This document shows positions 18,769 to 26,738 of a DNA stretch of 64,000 nucleotides, piece after piece. A model generated the notes under the pieces. It was given only the letters and a program-made list of their open reading frames with translations, was not told where the DNA came from and did no database searches. The stretch's first letter is position 1. Each line of letters starts with the position of its first letter. A program made the position numbers and the translations under genes. The stretch spans positions 558,001-622,000 of the forward strand of contig NZ_SMZK01000001.1 of the NCBI RefSeq assembly GCF_005938085.1. The letters run 5' to 3'. The DNA comes from Haloterrigena sp. H1 (GTDB lineage Archaea; Halobacteriota; Halobacteria; Halobacteriales; Natrialbaceae).

Positions 18769-19734
18769 ATGCCGCAGTGGGCGACGTTCCTCGGGCTGAC
18801 GGGCGTCGTCCTCGTCTTGCTACTCGTTTTATCGCATCTGACGCAAGCCGCGTTTCACGCCGATGACATCGACGCCAGCGGCGGCGACGATCGATTCGAC
18901 GCGGTGGCCCACGATACCGACTGGCCCGATCGAACCCCCGACGAATCGCTATCGTCTCATGCGCCCGCGAGCGTGCCGGAATCGATCGATGGCGACCGCC
19001 CTGCCGACGACGAGCGAGCCCCGACTCGCGTTGACGGCCGACCGCGCGACTCGAGTGGGGCAGGAAAGACGGCCACGTCGGCCGACCTCCGGCCCGCCGC
19101 CGATCGTGCGGTCGATCCGTCGTCGCTGTCGACGGGGGCGCTCCTCGCGAACGTCGCCTTCTCACAGGGACTGTTCGCGCTGCTGTTGCTCGGGGCGGCG
19201 GTCTACACGGCGATCCCGGCGTCGGCGCTTGGTATCGAGTTCTCGGTCGCGTACCTCGAAACGGGGCTCGTGATTGGAGTGGCCGCCGGAATCGCCATCT
19301 ACGTCGTGAACGAACTCGCCGCGGCGACGGCGACCCACTTCGGCTTCGACCACGACGAGACGCTCCGGGACCTGCTCGCTCCCGATTCGGTCGGCGGCTG
19401 GCTCGTGTTGTTGCTGGGTGTGTTGCCGATCATCGCCGTCTTCGAGGAGTTTCTCTTCCGCGCGGCGTTGATCGGCGTCCCTGCCGCTGCCGGTTTCGGC
19501 CTCTCGCCGTGGCTGCTTGCGGTTGGTTCCTCGGTTGCGTTCGCCCTCGGCCACGGCATGCAGGGCTCGGTCGGCATCGTCGTCACTGGTCTCCTCGGGT
19601 TCGTCCTCGCGGCCGTCTTCATCGTCACCGGGAGCCTGCTGGTCGTCGTCGTCGCTCACTATCTGATCAACGCCCTCGAGTTCGTCGTCCACGAGGGACT
19701 CGGTCTCGAGTGGGCCGAGACCCTCGAACACTAA
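18769..19734 (+). CDS. CPBP family intramembrane metalloprotease
   Basis: 321 residues. One N-terminal helix is followed by a long hydrophilic stretch (residues ~25-120), then six or so hydrophobic helices. The CPBP (CAAX protease/bacteriocin-processing) motifs are FEEFLFRAALIG (EExxxR) near residue 227, FALGH near 262 and HYLINALEF near 300, supplying the metal-binding Glu and His residues. Its ATG abuts the lonB TAA with no gap, so the two membrane proteases are very likely one operon and may act together. The substrate is unknown. The acidic linker is not typical of the family core. Confidence 0.88.
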   Translation: MPQWATFLGLTGVVLVLLLVLSHLTQAAFHADDIDASGGDDRFDAVAHDTDWPDRTPDESLSSHAPASVPESIDGDRPADDERAPTRVDGRPRDSSGAGKTATSADLRPAADRAVDPSSLSTGALLANVAFSQGLFALLLLGAAVYTAIPASALGIEFSVAYLETGLVIGVAAGIAIYVVNELAAATATHFGFDHDETLRDLLAPDSVGGWLVLLLGVLPIIAVFEEFLFRAALIGVPAAAGFGLSPWLLAVGSSVAFALGHGMQGSVGIVVTGLLGFVLAAVFIVTGSLLVVVVAHYLINALEFVVHEGLGLEWAETLEH

Positions 19735-19758
19735 GGCCGGCGAACGGGTGGATAGAGT

Positions 19759-20103
19759 ATGGACGTGACCGCCGGGTCGACGGCCCGCTCTCGAGCGATC
19801 AGTGCCCTGATTCTCGGGTATTTCGTCGTGCTGATCTATGCGACGATCGCAAACGATCCGCTGGCGGCCGCCGTCGCCGAAGTCGGCTTCGGCATCATCG
19901 CGATCGCCGTCGGGGTGATGTTGTACGACGGAGCGACGGACTGGCGATCGGCACAAACCGTGGCTGCGGGCTGTCTCGTCGCCGGTGGAATCCTCGCGTT
20001 CGGGAGTGTTCTCACGGGACTGGCTGCCATCGATCTGCTCTCGTCGGTCCTCGTGGTGCTCGGTGTCGGCAGCTACGTCTACGCCGTCTGGACCGCGACC
20101 TGA
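19759..20103 (+). CDS. Small four-helix membrane protein
   Basis: 114 residues with four hydrophobic segments (ALILGYFVVLIYATI, AVAEVGFGIIAIAVGVMLY, TVAAGCLVAGGILAFGSV, LSSVLVVLGVGSYVYAVW). No known motif is recognised. It begins 25 bases after the CPBP protease gene on the same strand and is probably part of the lonB transcript. Confidence 0.65.
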   Translation: MDVTAGSTARSRAISALILGYFVVLIYATIANDPLAAAVAEVGFGIIAIAVGVMLYDGATDWRSAQTVAAGCLVAGGILAFGSVLTGLAAIDLLSSVLVVLGVGSYVYAVWTAT

Positions 20104-20205
20104 CCGATTTAGGACAGCGCTCGAGAACACGACCTGCTACTCGAGCCACTTGCGATGACAGTTCTCGATGGCCATCGGAAGCACGATACCGAGAACGCAA
20201 CGCTG

Positions 20206-20877
20206 TCAAAACTGCTCGAGTCCCGTCTGTTCGGCCTCGGCGAGCGCGTCTTCGCAGGTCGACCACGACTCGCGGGCGAACGGGGGAAGCTCGCCGTGTG
20301 CGTCGACGTACGATGTGAGGAACTCGCGGGTGGTCGAGTCACCCGGGTAGCCGCTGCCGACCGGCCCGTACTCGTCGGCCAGCGCAGCGACGTGGGCGTC
20401 GCGTTCGACCTTGGCGATGATACTGGCCGCGCCGACCAGTGGCGAATCGTCGTCGGCACCGTGGCGGGCGTCGACGGTGAGCCGTTCAATCGAGCAGGTC
20501 TCGCTGACCCGGCGGGCGAACCGATCGGCGTCGGTATCACAGGCGTCGCAGAGTCCCGAAATCGCGTCGCTCGAGTCATCGTTGCACTCGCAATCTGCGA
20601 CGGCGTCTTCGATCGCGTTCGCGTGGGCTGTGACCGCCAGCGAGTTCATGTCCGTTTGGGGGTCGTCGATCCGCGCCGGCGTGATCTCGGCGACGCCGAT
20701 CTCGATTCGGTCGTCATCCCGCAGGATTGCCGCCAGTTCCTCGCGGCGCTCGGGCGTGAGCCGTTTCGAGTCTCTGATGCCGTCGGGGAGGCCGTCCGGG
20801 TCCTCGAGATACACGGCCGCGGCGAACATCGATCCCAGCGCGGGGCCTTTGCCGGCTTCGTCGACGCCGAATGGCAT
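20206..20877 (-). CDS. rnhB: Ribonuclease HII
   Basis: 223 residues. RNase HII cuts the RNA strand of RNA/DNA hybrids and starts the removal of misincorporated ribonucleotides. The N-terminal FGVDEAGKGPALG supplies the first catalytic Asp-Glu pair. IRDSKRLTPERREEL, MNSLAVTAHANAI, LTVDARHGADDD and VGAASIIAKVERDAHV complete the family signatures. A cysteine-rich stretch in the middle (CECNDDSSDAISGLCDACDTD, ~residues 97-117) is an insert relative to bacterial forms and might bind metal. It reads towards the preceding membrane protein gene and lies 46 bases downstream of pus10. Confidence 0.93.
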   Translation of the reverse strand: MPFGVDEAGKGPALGSMFAAAVYLEDPDGLPDGIRDSKRLTPERREELAAILRDDDRIEIGVAEITPARIDDPQTDMNSLAVTAHANAIEDAVADCECNDDSSDAISGLCDACDTDADRFARRVSETCSIERLTVDARHGADDDSPLVGAASIIAKVERDAHVAALADEYGPVGSGYPGDSTTREFLTSYVDAHGELPPFARESWSTCEDALAEAEQTGLEQF

Positions 20878-20923
20878 ACCACGAGGGTCGACTGCGGATA
20901 CGAAAGTCGTTGTGACTCGTCGA

Positions 20924-22303
20924 TCAGTCGGCCGTCTCCGCGAGTTCGTCGTCGCGATCCGCCCGTGGCTCGCTTCTGAAGTATTCCTCGAGCTCGAACG
21001 GCTCGTGTTCCCCTTCGACGCCGGTGACGTCGAGCGCGGTCACTTTGGCGTCGGTCTCGAGCAAGCCTGCCAGACTCGGCTCGGTACGGCCGTTGTCGCT
21101 GCTGATCAGCTCTTTGACGTAGAGGCCACCTTCGCCGTGGAGGCGGACCTCGGCCTCAGTCGGCTCGTGGAGGTCGCCGTCGATTTCGTAGACCGTCCGT
21201 TCGCGGGTCAGCCCCGCCCGCCGGTGGTCGACCCGCTCGGGGGTGTACTGGTCGACGGTCGTCCCCTCGAGTTCCGCGAGTGCGGCGTCGAACGCGGCTT
21301 CCTCGACTGGCTCCCCAAACACGACGTCGGCTCGGTAGTGCTTGCTCGCGTCGTGTTCCTTGACGCGCTCGACCATCTCGTAGGTCGCCAGCCGCAGCCC
21401 CTCGACCTCGACTGCGCCCTCGGCGGCGTCGTTGATCTCGCGCTCGAGTGTCGCCGGATCGGGATCGCGGTTGTGGGGTCGTTTCACCTCGAGAACGAAC
21501 GGCCGGCCCTCCTCGAGCATGCGGGCGTCGACGTCTTCGCGGCCCGCGCCGTGAAAGGTGCCCTCGTCGCCGTCCATCGCCTCGACGACGTGCGGGCGGA
21601 CGACCTGTTCGACGCTGGTATCGTACATGTACCCAGAGCCGCCGCAGTACTCGCAGTCTACTTCGCCGTCGTCGCCCAACTGAACGCCGCTGCCGCCACA
21701 CTCCCGGCAGGGCCACTCCGTCTGGGGGATGTCACGCTCGAGTTTCCGGTAGCGGCCGTAGACGAACGCGGGATTGATCTGGACGTCGACCGCGTGGCTC
21801 GTGACGGTGCCCGATTCGAGCGTTTCGAACGGATCGAACCCCTGGAGGTCGACGACGGCGAGCACGTCCGGCCGGTCGAAATCGACGTCGGTATCGGTCA
21901 GCGCGCCGACGCGTCGGCCGACTTCGCGGTTCATCTCGCGCTTCATCGACTCGCCGACGTCGGGCTCGAGGCCGGCGTCTTCTCGAAGCAGGCGTTCGTT
22001 CTCTTCGACCAGCGGCGGGACGCGGGTGCCGACCTGGTAGGTCGCGAAGTCGACGTCTGCGAGTTCGTCGACGATCGTCTCGGCGATGGCGTCGAAGGTG
22101 CCACAGTAGCCCTCGCAGACCCAGCAGTCCGCGGGGTCAGTTGGCTCGAAGTCCTCGTCGTCGGCCAGTGCGACCGTCGTGCGCAGCGCCCCGCCACGCT
22201 CGGCGTTGGTCAGCCCGAAACTCCGGTCGGCGAAGGGCCGACCGAGACAGGAATCGCAGATGGTGCCCGTCGAAAGCAACGCGCGGGCGTTGTCCGTGAT
22301 CAT
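20924..22303 (-). CDS. pus10: tRNA pseudouridine synthase Pus10
   Basis: 459 residues. Pus10 makes pseudouridine at positions 54 and 55 in the T-loop of archaeal tRNA. Seen are an N-terminal CDSCLGRPFADRSFGLTNAERG region, a CWVCEGYCG cysteine pair, a second zinc-like set (CRECGGSG, CEYCGGSGYMY) and the catalytic segment GAGREDVDARMLEEGRPFVLEVKRPH. ATG at 22303 (MITDNARALL) is preferred; ATG at 22333 would add ten residues. Together with TrmY, encoded 2.9 kb away, it covers the m1-pseudouridine-54 pathway. rnhB follows downstream on the same strand. Confidence 0.92.
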   Translation of the reverse strand: MITDNARALLSTGTICDSCLGRPFADRSFGLTNAERGGALRTTVALADDEDFEPTDPADCWVCEGYCGTFDAIAETIVDELADVDFATYQVGTRVPPLVEENERLLREDAGLEPDVGESMKREMNREVGRRVGALTDTDVDFDRPDVLAVVDLQGFDPFETLESGTVTSHAVDVQINPAFVYGRYRKLERDIPQTEWPCRECGGSGVQLGDDGEVDCEYCGGSGYMYDTSVEQVVRPHVVEAMDGDEGTFHGAGREDVDARMLEEGRPFVLEVKRPHNRDPDPATLEREINDAAEGAVEVEGLRLATYEMVERVKEHDASKHYRADVVFGEPVEEAAFDAALAELEGTTVDQYTPERVDHRRAGLTRERTVYEIDGDLHEPTEAEVRLHGEGGLYVKELISSDNGRTEPSLAGLLETDAKVTALDVTGVEGEHEPFELEEYFRSEPRADRDDELAETAD

Positions 22304-22472
22304 GTCTCGGGAGTGGGGCGGCGCGGGTAACACGTTTTCCCTTCGAAGCGACGGCGTGAGACTCGCTTGCAGCGGGAATCACCCGTCTGGCCTCGTTTGG
22401 GGGTCGAGCTCGTGCTTGCTCGTGCAAGCCACAGTCCGGAGGTTCAAATGGGTCGGGTCCTAGCCACCAGTC

Positions 22473-23582
22473 ATGAACGATTTCCGACCGGATCGTCGGT
22501 CCTTTCTCGCCGCTGCGGGTGCCGGACTCGTCGGTGCGATCGCCGGCTGTGCCGAGCCCCGCGCCGATCAGTCGATCAAGGGTGACTCCTCGGCTACCAT
22601 CGACCGGGGCGACCTCGCTGACGGCTCGGCGTTTACGGACATCTACGACGCGGTCATCGACTCGGTCACGCAGGTGCGCGTCTTCGGCGTCACGAACCCG
22701 AACACTGGTGCCAAGGGTCGCGGGCAGGGATCGGGCTTTCTCTACGACGACCGCCACGTCGTCACCAACGACCACGTCATCGCCAACGGCGAGGCGGCGG
22801 ATCTCCAGTACACGAACGGTGACTGGACGAGCACCACGCTCGCCGGTCGCGACGCACATAGCGATCTGGCCGTCCTCGAGGTTGACCACGTTCCAGAGAC
22901 CGTGGCGCCGCTTTCGATGGCCGACCAGCGCCCCGTCGTCGGTCAGCAGGTCGCAGCCATCGGGAACCCCTACGGGCTCTCGGGGTCGATGTCGGCGGGG
23001 ATCGTCAGCGGCGTCAATCGGACGCTTACGCTTCCCGAACGTCGGTTCTCGTTTCCTAACGTCATCCAGACCGACGCCCCTGTCAATCCCGGAAACAGCG
23101 GTGGTCCGCTCGTCGACCTCGACGGGGAGGTCATCGGGGTCGTCAACGCCGCCAGTGGCGACAACATCGGCTTCGCCATCTCTGCGGCGCTGACCAACCG
23201 TGTCGTCCCGGCACTCATCGAAACCGGCGAGTACGAACACTCGTATATGGGAATCGGCCTGCGAACTGTCGACCGCCTCGTCGCCGAGGAGAACGACCTT
23301 TCGACGGCGGCCGGTGTCATGGTCACCGCCGTCATCGACGGCTCGGCCGCCGATGGCGTCCTTCGGCCGGCCACCCGGACCGCCGAGCGACGTGGCGCAC
23401 AACTCCCAGTCGGGGGAGACGTCATCCGCGAACTCGACGGCACGCCGATTCCCGACCGACACGCCCTTTCGACGTATCTCGCACTCGAGACCAGCCCCGG
23501 CGACACGATCGAGGTTCGACTCCTGCGCAACGGACGGTGGCGTACCCGGGACCTAACGCTCGGTGCCCGACCGCAGATATAG
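22473..23582 (+). CDS. HtrA/DegP-like serine protease, exported lipoprotein
   Basis: 369 residues. The N-terminus DRRSFLAAAGAGLVGAIAGC combines a twin-arginine motif with a lipobox-like AGC, so the protein is probably exported by Tat and lipid-anchored outside the cell. The S1C triad is visible: His101 in VVTNDHVI, Asp131 in AHSDLAVLEV and Ser209 in VNPGNSGGPLVD. A PDZ-like C-terminal region holds GDVIRELDGTPIPDRHALSTYLALETSPGD. HtrA proteases degrade or refold damaged surface proteins. A TATA-like TTCAAAT near 22446 supports a leaderless start. A 10-base inverted repeat follows the gene. Confidence 0.92.
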   Translation: MNDFRPDRRSFLAAAGAGLVGAIAGCAEPRADQSIKGDSSATIDRGDLADGSAFTDIYDAVIDSVTQVRVFGVTNPNTGAKGRGQGSGFLYDDRHVVTNDHVIANGEAADLQYTNGDWTSTTLAGRDAHSDLAVLEVDHVPETVAPLSMADQRPVVGQQVAAIGNPYGLSGSMSAGIVSGVNRTLTLPERRFSFPNVIQTDAPVNPGNSGGPLVDLDGEVIGVVNAASGDNIGFAISAALTNRVVPALIETGEYEHSYMGIGLRTVDRLVAEENDLSTAAGVMVTAVIDGSAADGVLRPATRTAERRGAQLPVGGDVIRELDGTPIPDRHALSTYLALETSPGDTIEVRLLRNGRWRTRDLTLGARPQI

Positions 23583-23652
23583 ACCGTTAGCAGCCTGAAG
23601 ATCGTGCGTACGCCGCGTTCGGCCGATCGCACAGAACCGGACTGCGCCCGGC

Positions 23653-23692
23653 CGAAACGAGGTATTACTGTGACTGTCCCGTCCTCGTTTCG
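23653..23692. promoter_or_regulatory. Perfect 10-base inverted repeat downstream of the HtrA-like gene
   Basis: CGAAACGAGG (23653-23662) and CCTCGTTTCG (23683-23692) enclose a 20-base loop that includes GTATTACTGTGACTGTC. It starts 71 bases after the htrA stop. It could be an mRNA 3'-end hairpin or an operator; the following 160 bases to the next gene hold no other gene. Confidence 0.4.
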
Positions 23693-23855
23693 AGATATAG
23701 GATAATCATACACATCAAGGTCCGTCACGTTCTTTCTCGAGCGGTAGAGAGTTCTGAAACCGAATGCTACCAACGAGGGGGCCCCAGTAAAGACTTGATA
23801 ACAATGTGCACACATGTGGCGATCACAGCTGGTGTGAGTCTTCACCAGATGTTGC

Positions 23856-24047
23856 ATGACCGACGCCGATACCACCCTCCCTGACAGCACGGAACCGACG
23901 TTCGAACTCGACCACATCGTGGTGGAAAACGATGACGGGCCAAACGAGTGTGCGATCTTCCCGCCAGAGGCCGAGGAGACGGAGCTGCTGACCGCCTGGA
24001 TCTCGGCGCACGAAGGCGCGTACGTCGACCTCGAGTCGATGCACTAG
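23856..24047 (+). CDS. Small haloarchaeal protein (DUF7511-like)
   Basis: 63 residues. The core FELDHIVVENDDGPNECAIFPPEAEETELLTAWISAHEGAYVDLESM matches the short haloarchaeal DUF7511 family as I remember it. A paralogue with the same layout lies at 29259. Function is unknown. A TATA-like TTGATAAC near 23799 would give a leader of about 30 bases. The next small gene begins 5 bases after its stop. Confidence 0.72.
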   Translation: MTDADTTLPDSTEPTFELDHIVVENDDGPNECAIFPPEAEETELLTAWISAHEGAYVDLESMH

Positions 24048-24051
24048 TGCC

Positions 24052-24240
24052 ATGCACCTGAGTCACTCCGTCACCGCTGCCGGGTTCTGGCTTGGCACCC
24101 TGCTGCCGGTCGTCTACATCCCCGTTATCCTGTCCGGGATCGACTCGATGGGACGCCTCTCGCTACTCGTTGCACTGCTAGCGTTTCACGCACTTGCGCT
24201 GGTTGTCGGCCACGACTATACGGGATCGCGGTCGCAGTGA
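24052..24240 (+). CDS. Small two-helix membrane protein
   Basis: 62 residues with two hydrophobic helices (VTAAGFWLGTLLPVVYIPVIL and LSLLVALLAFHALALVVG) joined by a short turn, ending in a polar HDYTGSRSQ tail. It lies 5 bases behind the DUF7511-like gene, so they probably share a transcript. No family is recognised. Confidence 0.5.
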   Translation: MHLSHSVTAAGFWLGTLLPVVYIPVILSGIDSMGRLSLLVALLAFHALALVVGHDYTGSRSQ

Positions 24241-24243
24241 CGG

Positions 24244-24429
24244 CTAGTCGAGCGAGGGCGACCAGACCTGTACGCGTGGCGTCCCACACTGATCACAGAC
24301 GACCGCTTGCTTGTCCTTGTACGTGTCCCGCTCGAGTTCGCCGTCGGCGCAGTCTGGACAGGAGCGGCCCGCGAGCGTCGCGAGCAACTGCTGCGTACCA
24401 CCGGACTGCGGCGGCTCTGATTTCGCCAT
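24244..24429 (-). CDS. Small zinc-finger protein (HVO_A0556-like)
   Basis: 61 residues with two CxxC knuckles, CPDCADGELERDTYKDKQAVVCDQC, then GTPRVQVW. The spacing suits a single zinc ribbon. It resembles the short haloarchaeal zinc-finger family typified by HVO_A0556 (from memory). It is convergent with the small membrane protein gene, the stops being 3 bases apart. Its role is unknown; such mini zinc-finger proteins often act in stress and biofilm regulation in Haloferax. Confidence 0.75.
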   Translation of the reverse strand: MAKSEPPQSGGTQQLLATLAGRSCPDCADGELERDTYKDKQAVVCDQCGTPRVQVWSPSLD

Positions 24430-24537
24430 GTAATCACTGCATACCGGAGAGAAGGGAAACAGTTGGCCATGCCTATGCAGCCTCGCGCGTGACTCGAGTC
24501 GAAGCAGCTATGGCCGCGTCCGGTGAAAGCCCGGAAA

Positions 24538-25095
24538 ATGTGGCCATGGGGACACCTCGCCGTCGCCTATCTGCTCTGTACCGTCGTCACGCACCGCCGA
24601 TTCGGTCGACCGCCGCGTGCCTGGCCGGCGATCGCGCTCGCCGTCGGCTCGCAGACGCCGGATCTGATCGACAAACCACTCGCGTGGAACGTCGGCGTCC
24701 TGCCCGGCGGCCGGACGCTGGCCCACTCGCTTTTCGTCGTCGCCTGCCTCGTCCCGGCCGTCCTGATCGCTGCGGAGCGACTCGAGGGCCGTGCGGTCGG
24801 CGTCGGCTTTCTGATCGGCTACGGTTCGCACCTGCTGGCTGATATCCCGCCGGCGGTTCTCTCGGGAGAGTTCGCACACGCCGCGTATCTCCTCTGGCCG
24901 GTGCTCGAGCAACCCCCCGAGGACCCCGTCGCCGGCATCCTCGACGCGATCCTCCACTACTACGCGCTGGGCCCCTACGAGTGGGTGCAGTTCGGGCTCT
25001 TTGCGGTCGCCGCCCTGGTCTGGTATCGCGACGGAATGCCCGGGCTCGGACTGGTCGCGGCTCCGCTCGAGCGCCGACTCGGGATCGGGTCCTGA
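24538..25095 (+). CDS. YdjM-like membrane-bound metal-dependent hydrolase family protein
   Basis: 185 residues with several membrane segments. The N-terminal WGHLAVAYLL, SQTPDLIDKP and TLAHSLFVV, and later GYGSHLLADIPP, are the conserved His/Asp motifs of the predicted membrane-bound metal-dependent hydrolases (YdjM / DUF457-like), which may act on phospholipids. Activity is unproven for the family. ATG at 24538 begins at the conserved MWPWGH; an ATG five codons earlier is less likely. The trmY gene follows 67 bases later on the same strand. Confidence 0.75.
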   Translation: MWPWGHLAVAYLLCTVVTHRRFGRPPRAWPAIALAVGSQTPDLIDKPLAWNVGVLPGGRTLAHSLFVVACLVPAVLIAAERLEGRAVGVGFLIGYGSHLLADIPPAVLSGEFAHAAYLLWPVLEQPPEDPVAGILDAILHYYALGPYEWVQFGLFAVAALVWYRDGMPGLGLVAAPLERRLGIGS

Positions 25096-25162
25096 CCGTC
25101 GGTGGCCATCCGATTGCCTGCCAAATCGTGGAGGCTATCCCATCGGCCGGCAACGCTCTGCT

Positions 25163-25765
25163 ATGCGCCAGTTCGTACTCATTGGTCACGACGTGCCGAC
25201 GACGCCCGACTTCTCGCTCGACGATCTCGCGGGCGGAGCCGGCCGCCTCGACGCACTCTGTCGGTCGATCACCGCCGCGTTCGTCACGTCTCACGGCATC
25301 CGCGAGGACGTCCGCGTCCACCTGATCGCCCAGGACGAACTCACCATCACTTTCGACGGCAGCGAACTGCAGCGGCTCAACCCCGACGAGCGGAGTACCG
25401 CCGCGTTGGTTCGCAAGGCCCTCGAGCACCGCGACGAGGCCATCGGGGCACTGCCCGCAGAGCCCAGTCCGGGCGTCGAACTCTACCGACGTGGGTTCGC
25501 GGACACGCTCGAGGAGATCGCCGACGGCGGTCCGATCGTCCAGCTCCACGAGGACGGCGAGGCAGTCGTCGACGTGGGCGCGGAGCGGCTTGCGGACGCG
25601 GTGTTCGTGCTCTCGGATCATCGTGATTTCACGGACGCAGAAGTGGACGTGCTCGAGGAGTCTGCCGACCAGCGGCTTCGACTCGGACCGCAGTTGCTAC
25701 ACGCCGATCAGGCGATCACCGTCGCACACCACTATCTGGATACGGACGGCTACGAGCGGTTCTGA
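25163..25765 (+). CDS. trmY: tRNA (pseudouridine-54-N1)-methyltransferase TrmY
   Basis: 200 residues, the standard TrmY length. This SPOUT enzyme methylates pseudouridine 54 to m1-psi, which replaces bacterial ribothymidine in archaeal tRNA. Matches include RQFVLIGHDVPTTPDFSLDDLAGGAGRLD at the start, DELTITFDGSELQRLNPDERSTAALVRKALE and the knot region AVFVLSDHRDFTDAEVDVLE...RLGPQLLHADQAITVAHHYLD near the C-terminus. It uses the product of Pus10, whose gene is in the same neighbourhood. ATG at 25163 starts the conserved strand. Confidence 0.95.
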   Translation: MRQFVLIGHDVPTTPDFSLDDLAGGAGRLDALCRSITAAFVTSHGIREDVRVHLIAQDELTITFDGSELQRLNPDERSTAALVRKALEHRDEAIGALPAEPSPGVELYRRGFADTLEEIADGGPIVQLHEDGEAVVDVGAERLADAVFVLSDHRDFTDAEVDVLEESADQRLRLGPQLLHADQAITVAHHYLDTDGYERF

Positions 25766-25824
25766 GCAGGGGTACTCGCAGTGTCACGGGCTCTGGTGCC
25801 GATTTGATCAGTGTATTCGGAAGC

Positions 25825-25831
25825 GTTAAAA
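25825..25831 (+). promoter_or_regulatory. tRNA-Pro promoter TATA-like box
   Basis: GTTAAAA, centred near 25828, about 29 bases upstream of the mature tRNA 5' end at 25857, in GC-rich surroundings. Confidence 0.5.
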
Positions 25832-25856
25832 GAGCGGACGTGTTGCGTTCGAATGC

Positions 25857-25929
25857 GGGCCGGTGGGGTAGCTTGGTATCCTTCGGCCTTCGGGTGGCCG
25901 TAACCGCAGTTCGAATCTGCGCCGGCCCA
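25857..25929 (+). tRNA. tRNA-Pro (anticodon CGG)
   Basis: 73 bases fold into a full cloverleaf. The acceptor stem is GGGCCGG with CCGGCCC plus discriminator A (25929). The anticodon stem CGGCC/GGCCG encloses TTCGGGT, giving anticodon CGG followed by G37, as expected for proline. The T arm is CGCAG-TTCGAAT-CTGCG. CCA is not encoded. There is no intron. A short T-run (25931-25934) follows and may end transcription. A degenerate copy of the 3' end lies 75 bases downstream (25988). Confidence 0.95.
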
Positions 25930-25934
25930 CTTTT

Positions 25935-25981
25935 CCCGCATCGCAAAACCGTGAGCGACAGCGAGCGGTCTGCGATGCGGG
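25935..25981. repeat. Inverted repeat just after tRNA-Pro
   Basis: CCCGCATCGCA (25935-25945) and TGCGATGCGGG (25971-25981) are perfect 11-base complements; with two looped bases the pairing extends to ACCG/CGGT. The hairpin lies between the tRNA and the partial copy of its 3' end. Confidence 0.6.
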
Positions 25982-25987
25982 GGAATG

Positions 25988-26013
25988 GAATCTGTGCCGG
26001 CCCTTTCTCCCGC
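25988..26013 (+). repeat. Degenerate copy of the tRNA-Pro 3' end
   Basis: GAATCTGTGCCGGCCC, followed by a pyrimidine run and CCCGC, repeats the tRNA 3' end and its flank at 25913-25940 (GAATCTGCGCCGGCCC, then ACTTTTCCCGC) with few differences. Duplicated tRNA 3' ends are typical integration sites, but only about 50 bases separate the copies. Confidence 0.5.
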
Positions 26014-26095
26014 TAATCAACGACGAGCGGCGTGGTTCCAATAGGTGGTCACGGTCAGCGCCAGCCGTTGGCAACTGGATCGATCGGCCGGCTAA

Positions 26096-26485
26096 TTACA
26101 TGACCCGATCCGGTCGAATCCGCAAGATCACGCGCTCGGATTCGATCGGGTTCGGGTACTCGTCGGCGTCCATGTATCGCTGGGCGAGTTTATCGATGTG
26201 TGCTCGAGCGCCGTCGGTCGTAAGTTCCTCGACCTCACCGATCACCGAGAGGTGGCGGTAGGGGTCGTCTGGATCGGTCATACTGACGCCGACGCCGGGG
26301 GTGCGCGCCGCGTTCCGTGCTTTTTGTCGATGCCGTTCGGTATTGACGAGCAGGCGGTTGTCGTCCGCGTCGTAGTCGATCCACACCGGCGTGACGTGTG
26401 GCAGTCCCTCGTCGGTCAGGGTCGCGACGTGGGCGAACGTTTGCTTCTCGAATAAATCGTGGAAGTCGTTGGGGATCGAGGCCAT
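26096..26485 (-). CDS. Pyridoxamine 5'-phosphate oxidase-like flavin-binding protein
   Basis: 129 residues with the split-barrel fold of PPOX-like proteins: FAHVATLTDEGLPHVTPVWIDYDADDNRLLVNTERHRQKARNAARTPGVGVSMTDPDDPYRHLSVIGEVEEL. The R-x-K-x-x-N pattern and the W-x-D strand are typical of F420- or FMN-binding members of the family; the cofactor cannot be decided from sequence. ATG at 26485 is chosen; an ATG six codons upstream is also in frame. It stands alone, transcribed towards tRNA-Pro. Confidence 0.85.
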   Translation of the reverse strand: MASIPNDFHDLFEKQTFAHVATLTDEGLPHVTPVWIDYDADDNRLLVNTERHRQKARNAARTPGVGVSMTDPDDPYRHLSVIGEVEELTTDGARAHIDKLAQRYMDADEYPNPIESERVILRIRPDRVM

Positions 26486-26557
26486 GAGTACCACGTCGTC
26501 CACCTCCTGTGATCTTGTGTGTGATGCCTACACTTTCCATGCGCTGACGATCACCCC

Positions 26558-26639
26558 AGACGGTCTGCTGTCCCGAGTTCCCGGTGCACCTGCAGGACGG
26601 GTGGCGGGTGCGCCGGAACCCACTGACAGGAGTCCGTAT
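26558..26639 (+). repeat. Palindromic intergenic element, copy B (82 bases)
   Basis: Starts AGACGG and ends CCGTAT. The central arms are CCGGTGCACCTGC (26581-26593) and GCGGGTGCGCCGG (26604-26616), with two G-T type mismatches. It lies between divergent genes (26485 on minus, 26739 on plus). It is closely similar to copy A in reverse complement, including ACTGACAGGAGTCCGTAT at the right end. Confidence 0.8.
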
Positions 26640-26738
26640 CAGTCGACCTGAATCCCGCGCCTGGCCGAGAGCGCGGGATAGCGACCACGCAAGTGACGGC
26701 TGACGGCTTATGCTCTCCGCAAGTGTCTCCACGCCTGT

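Noticed and set aside
22304..22333. Extending Pus10 to the ATG at 22333
   Set aside because: The ten extra residues (MLPAPPHSRD) are not protein-like and no TATA box fits; kept only as an alternative.
25988..26013. A second tRNA gene after tRNA-Pro
   Set aside because: Only the 3' part is repeated; no anticodon or D arm exists.
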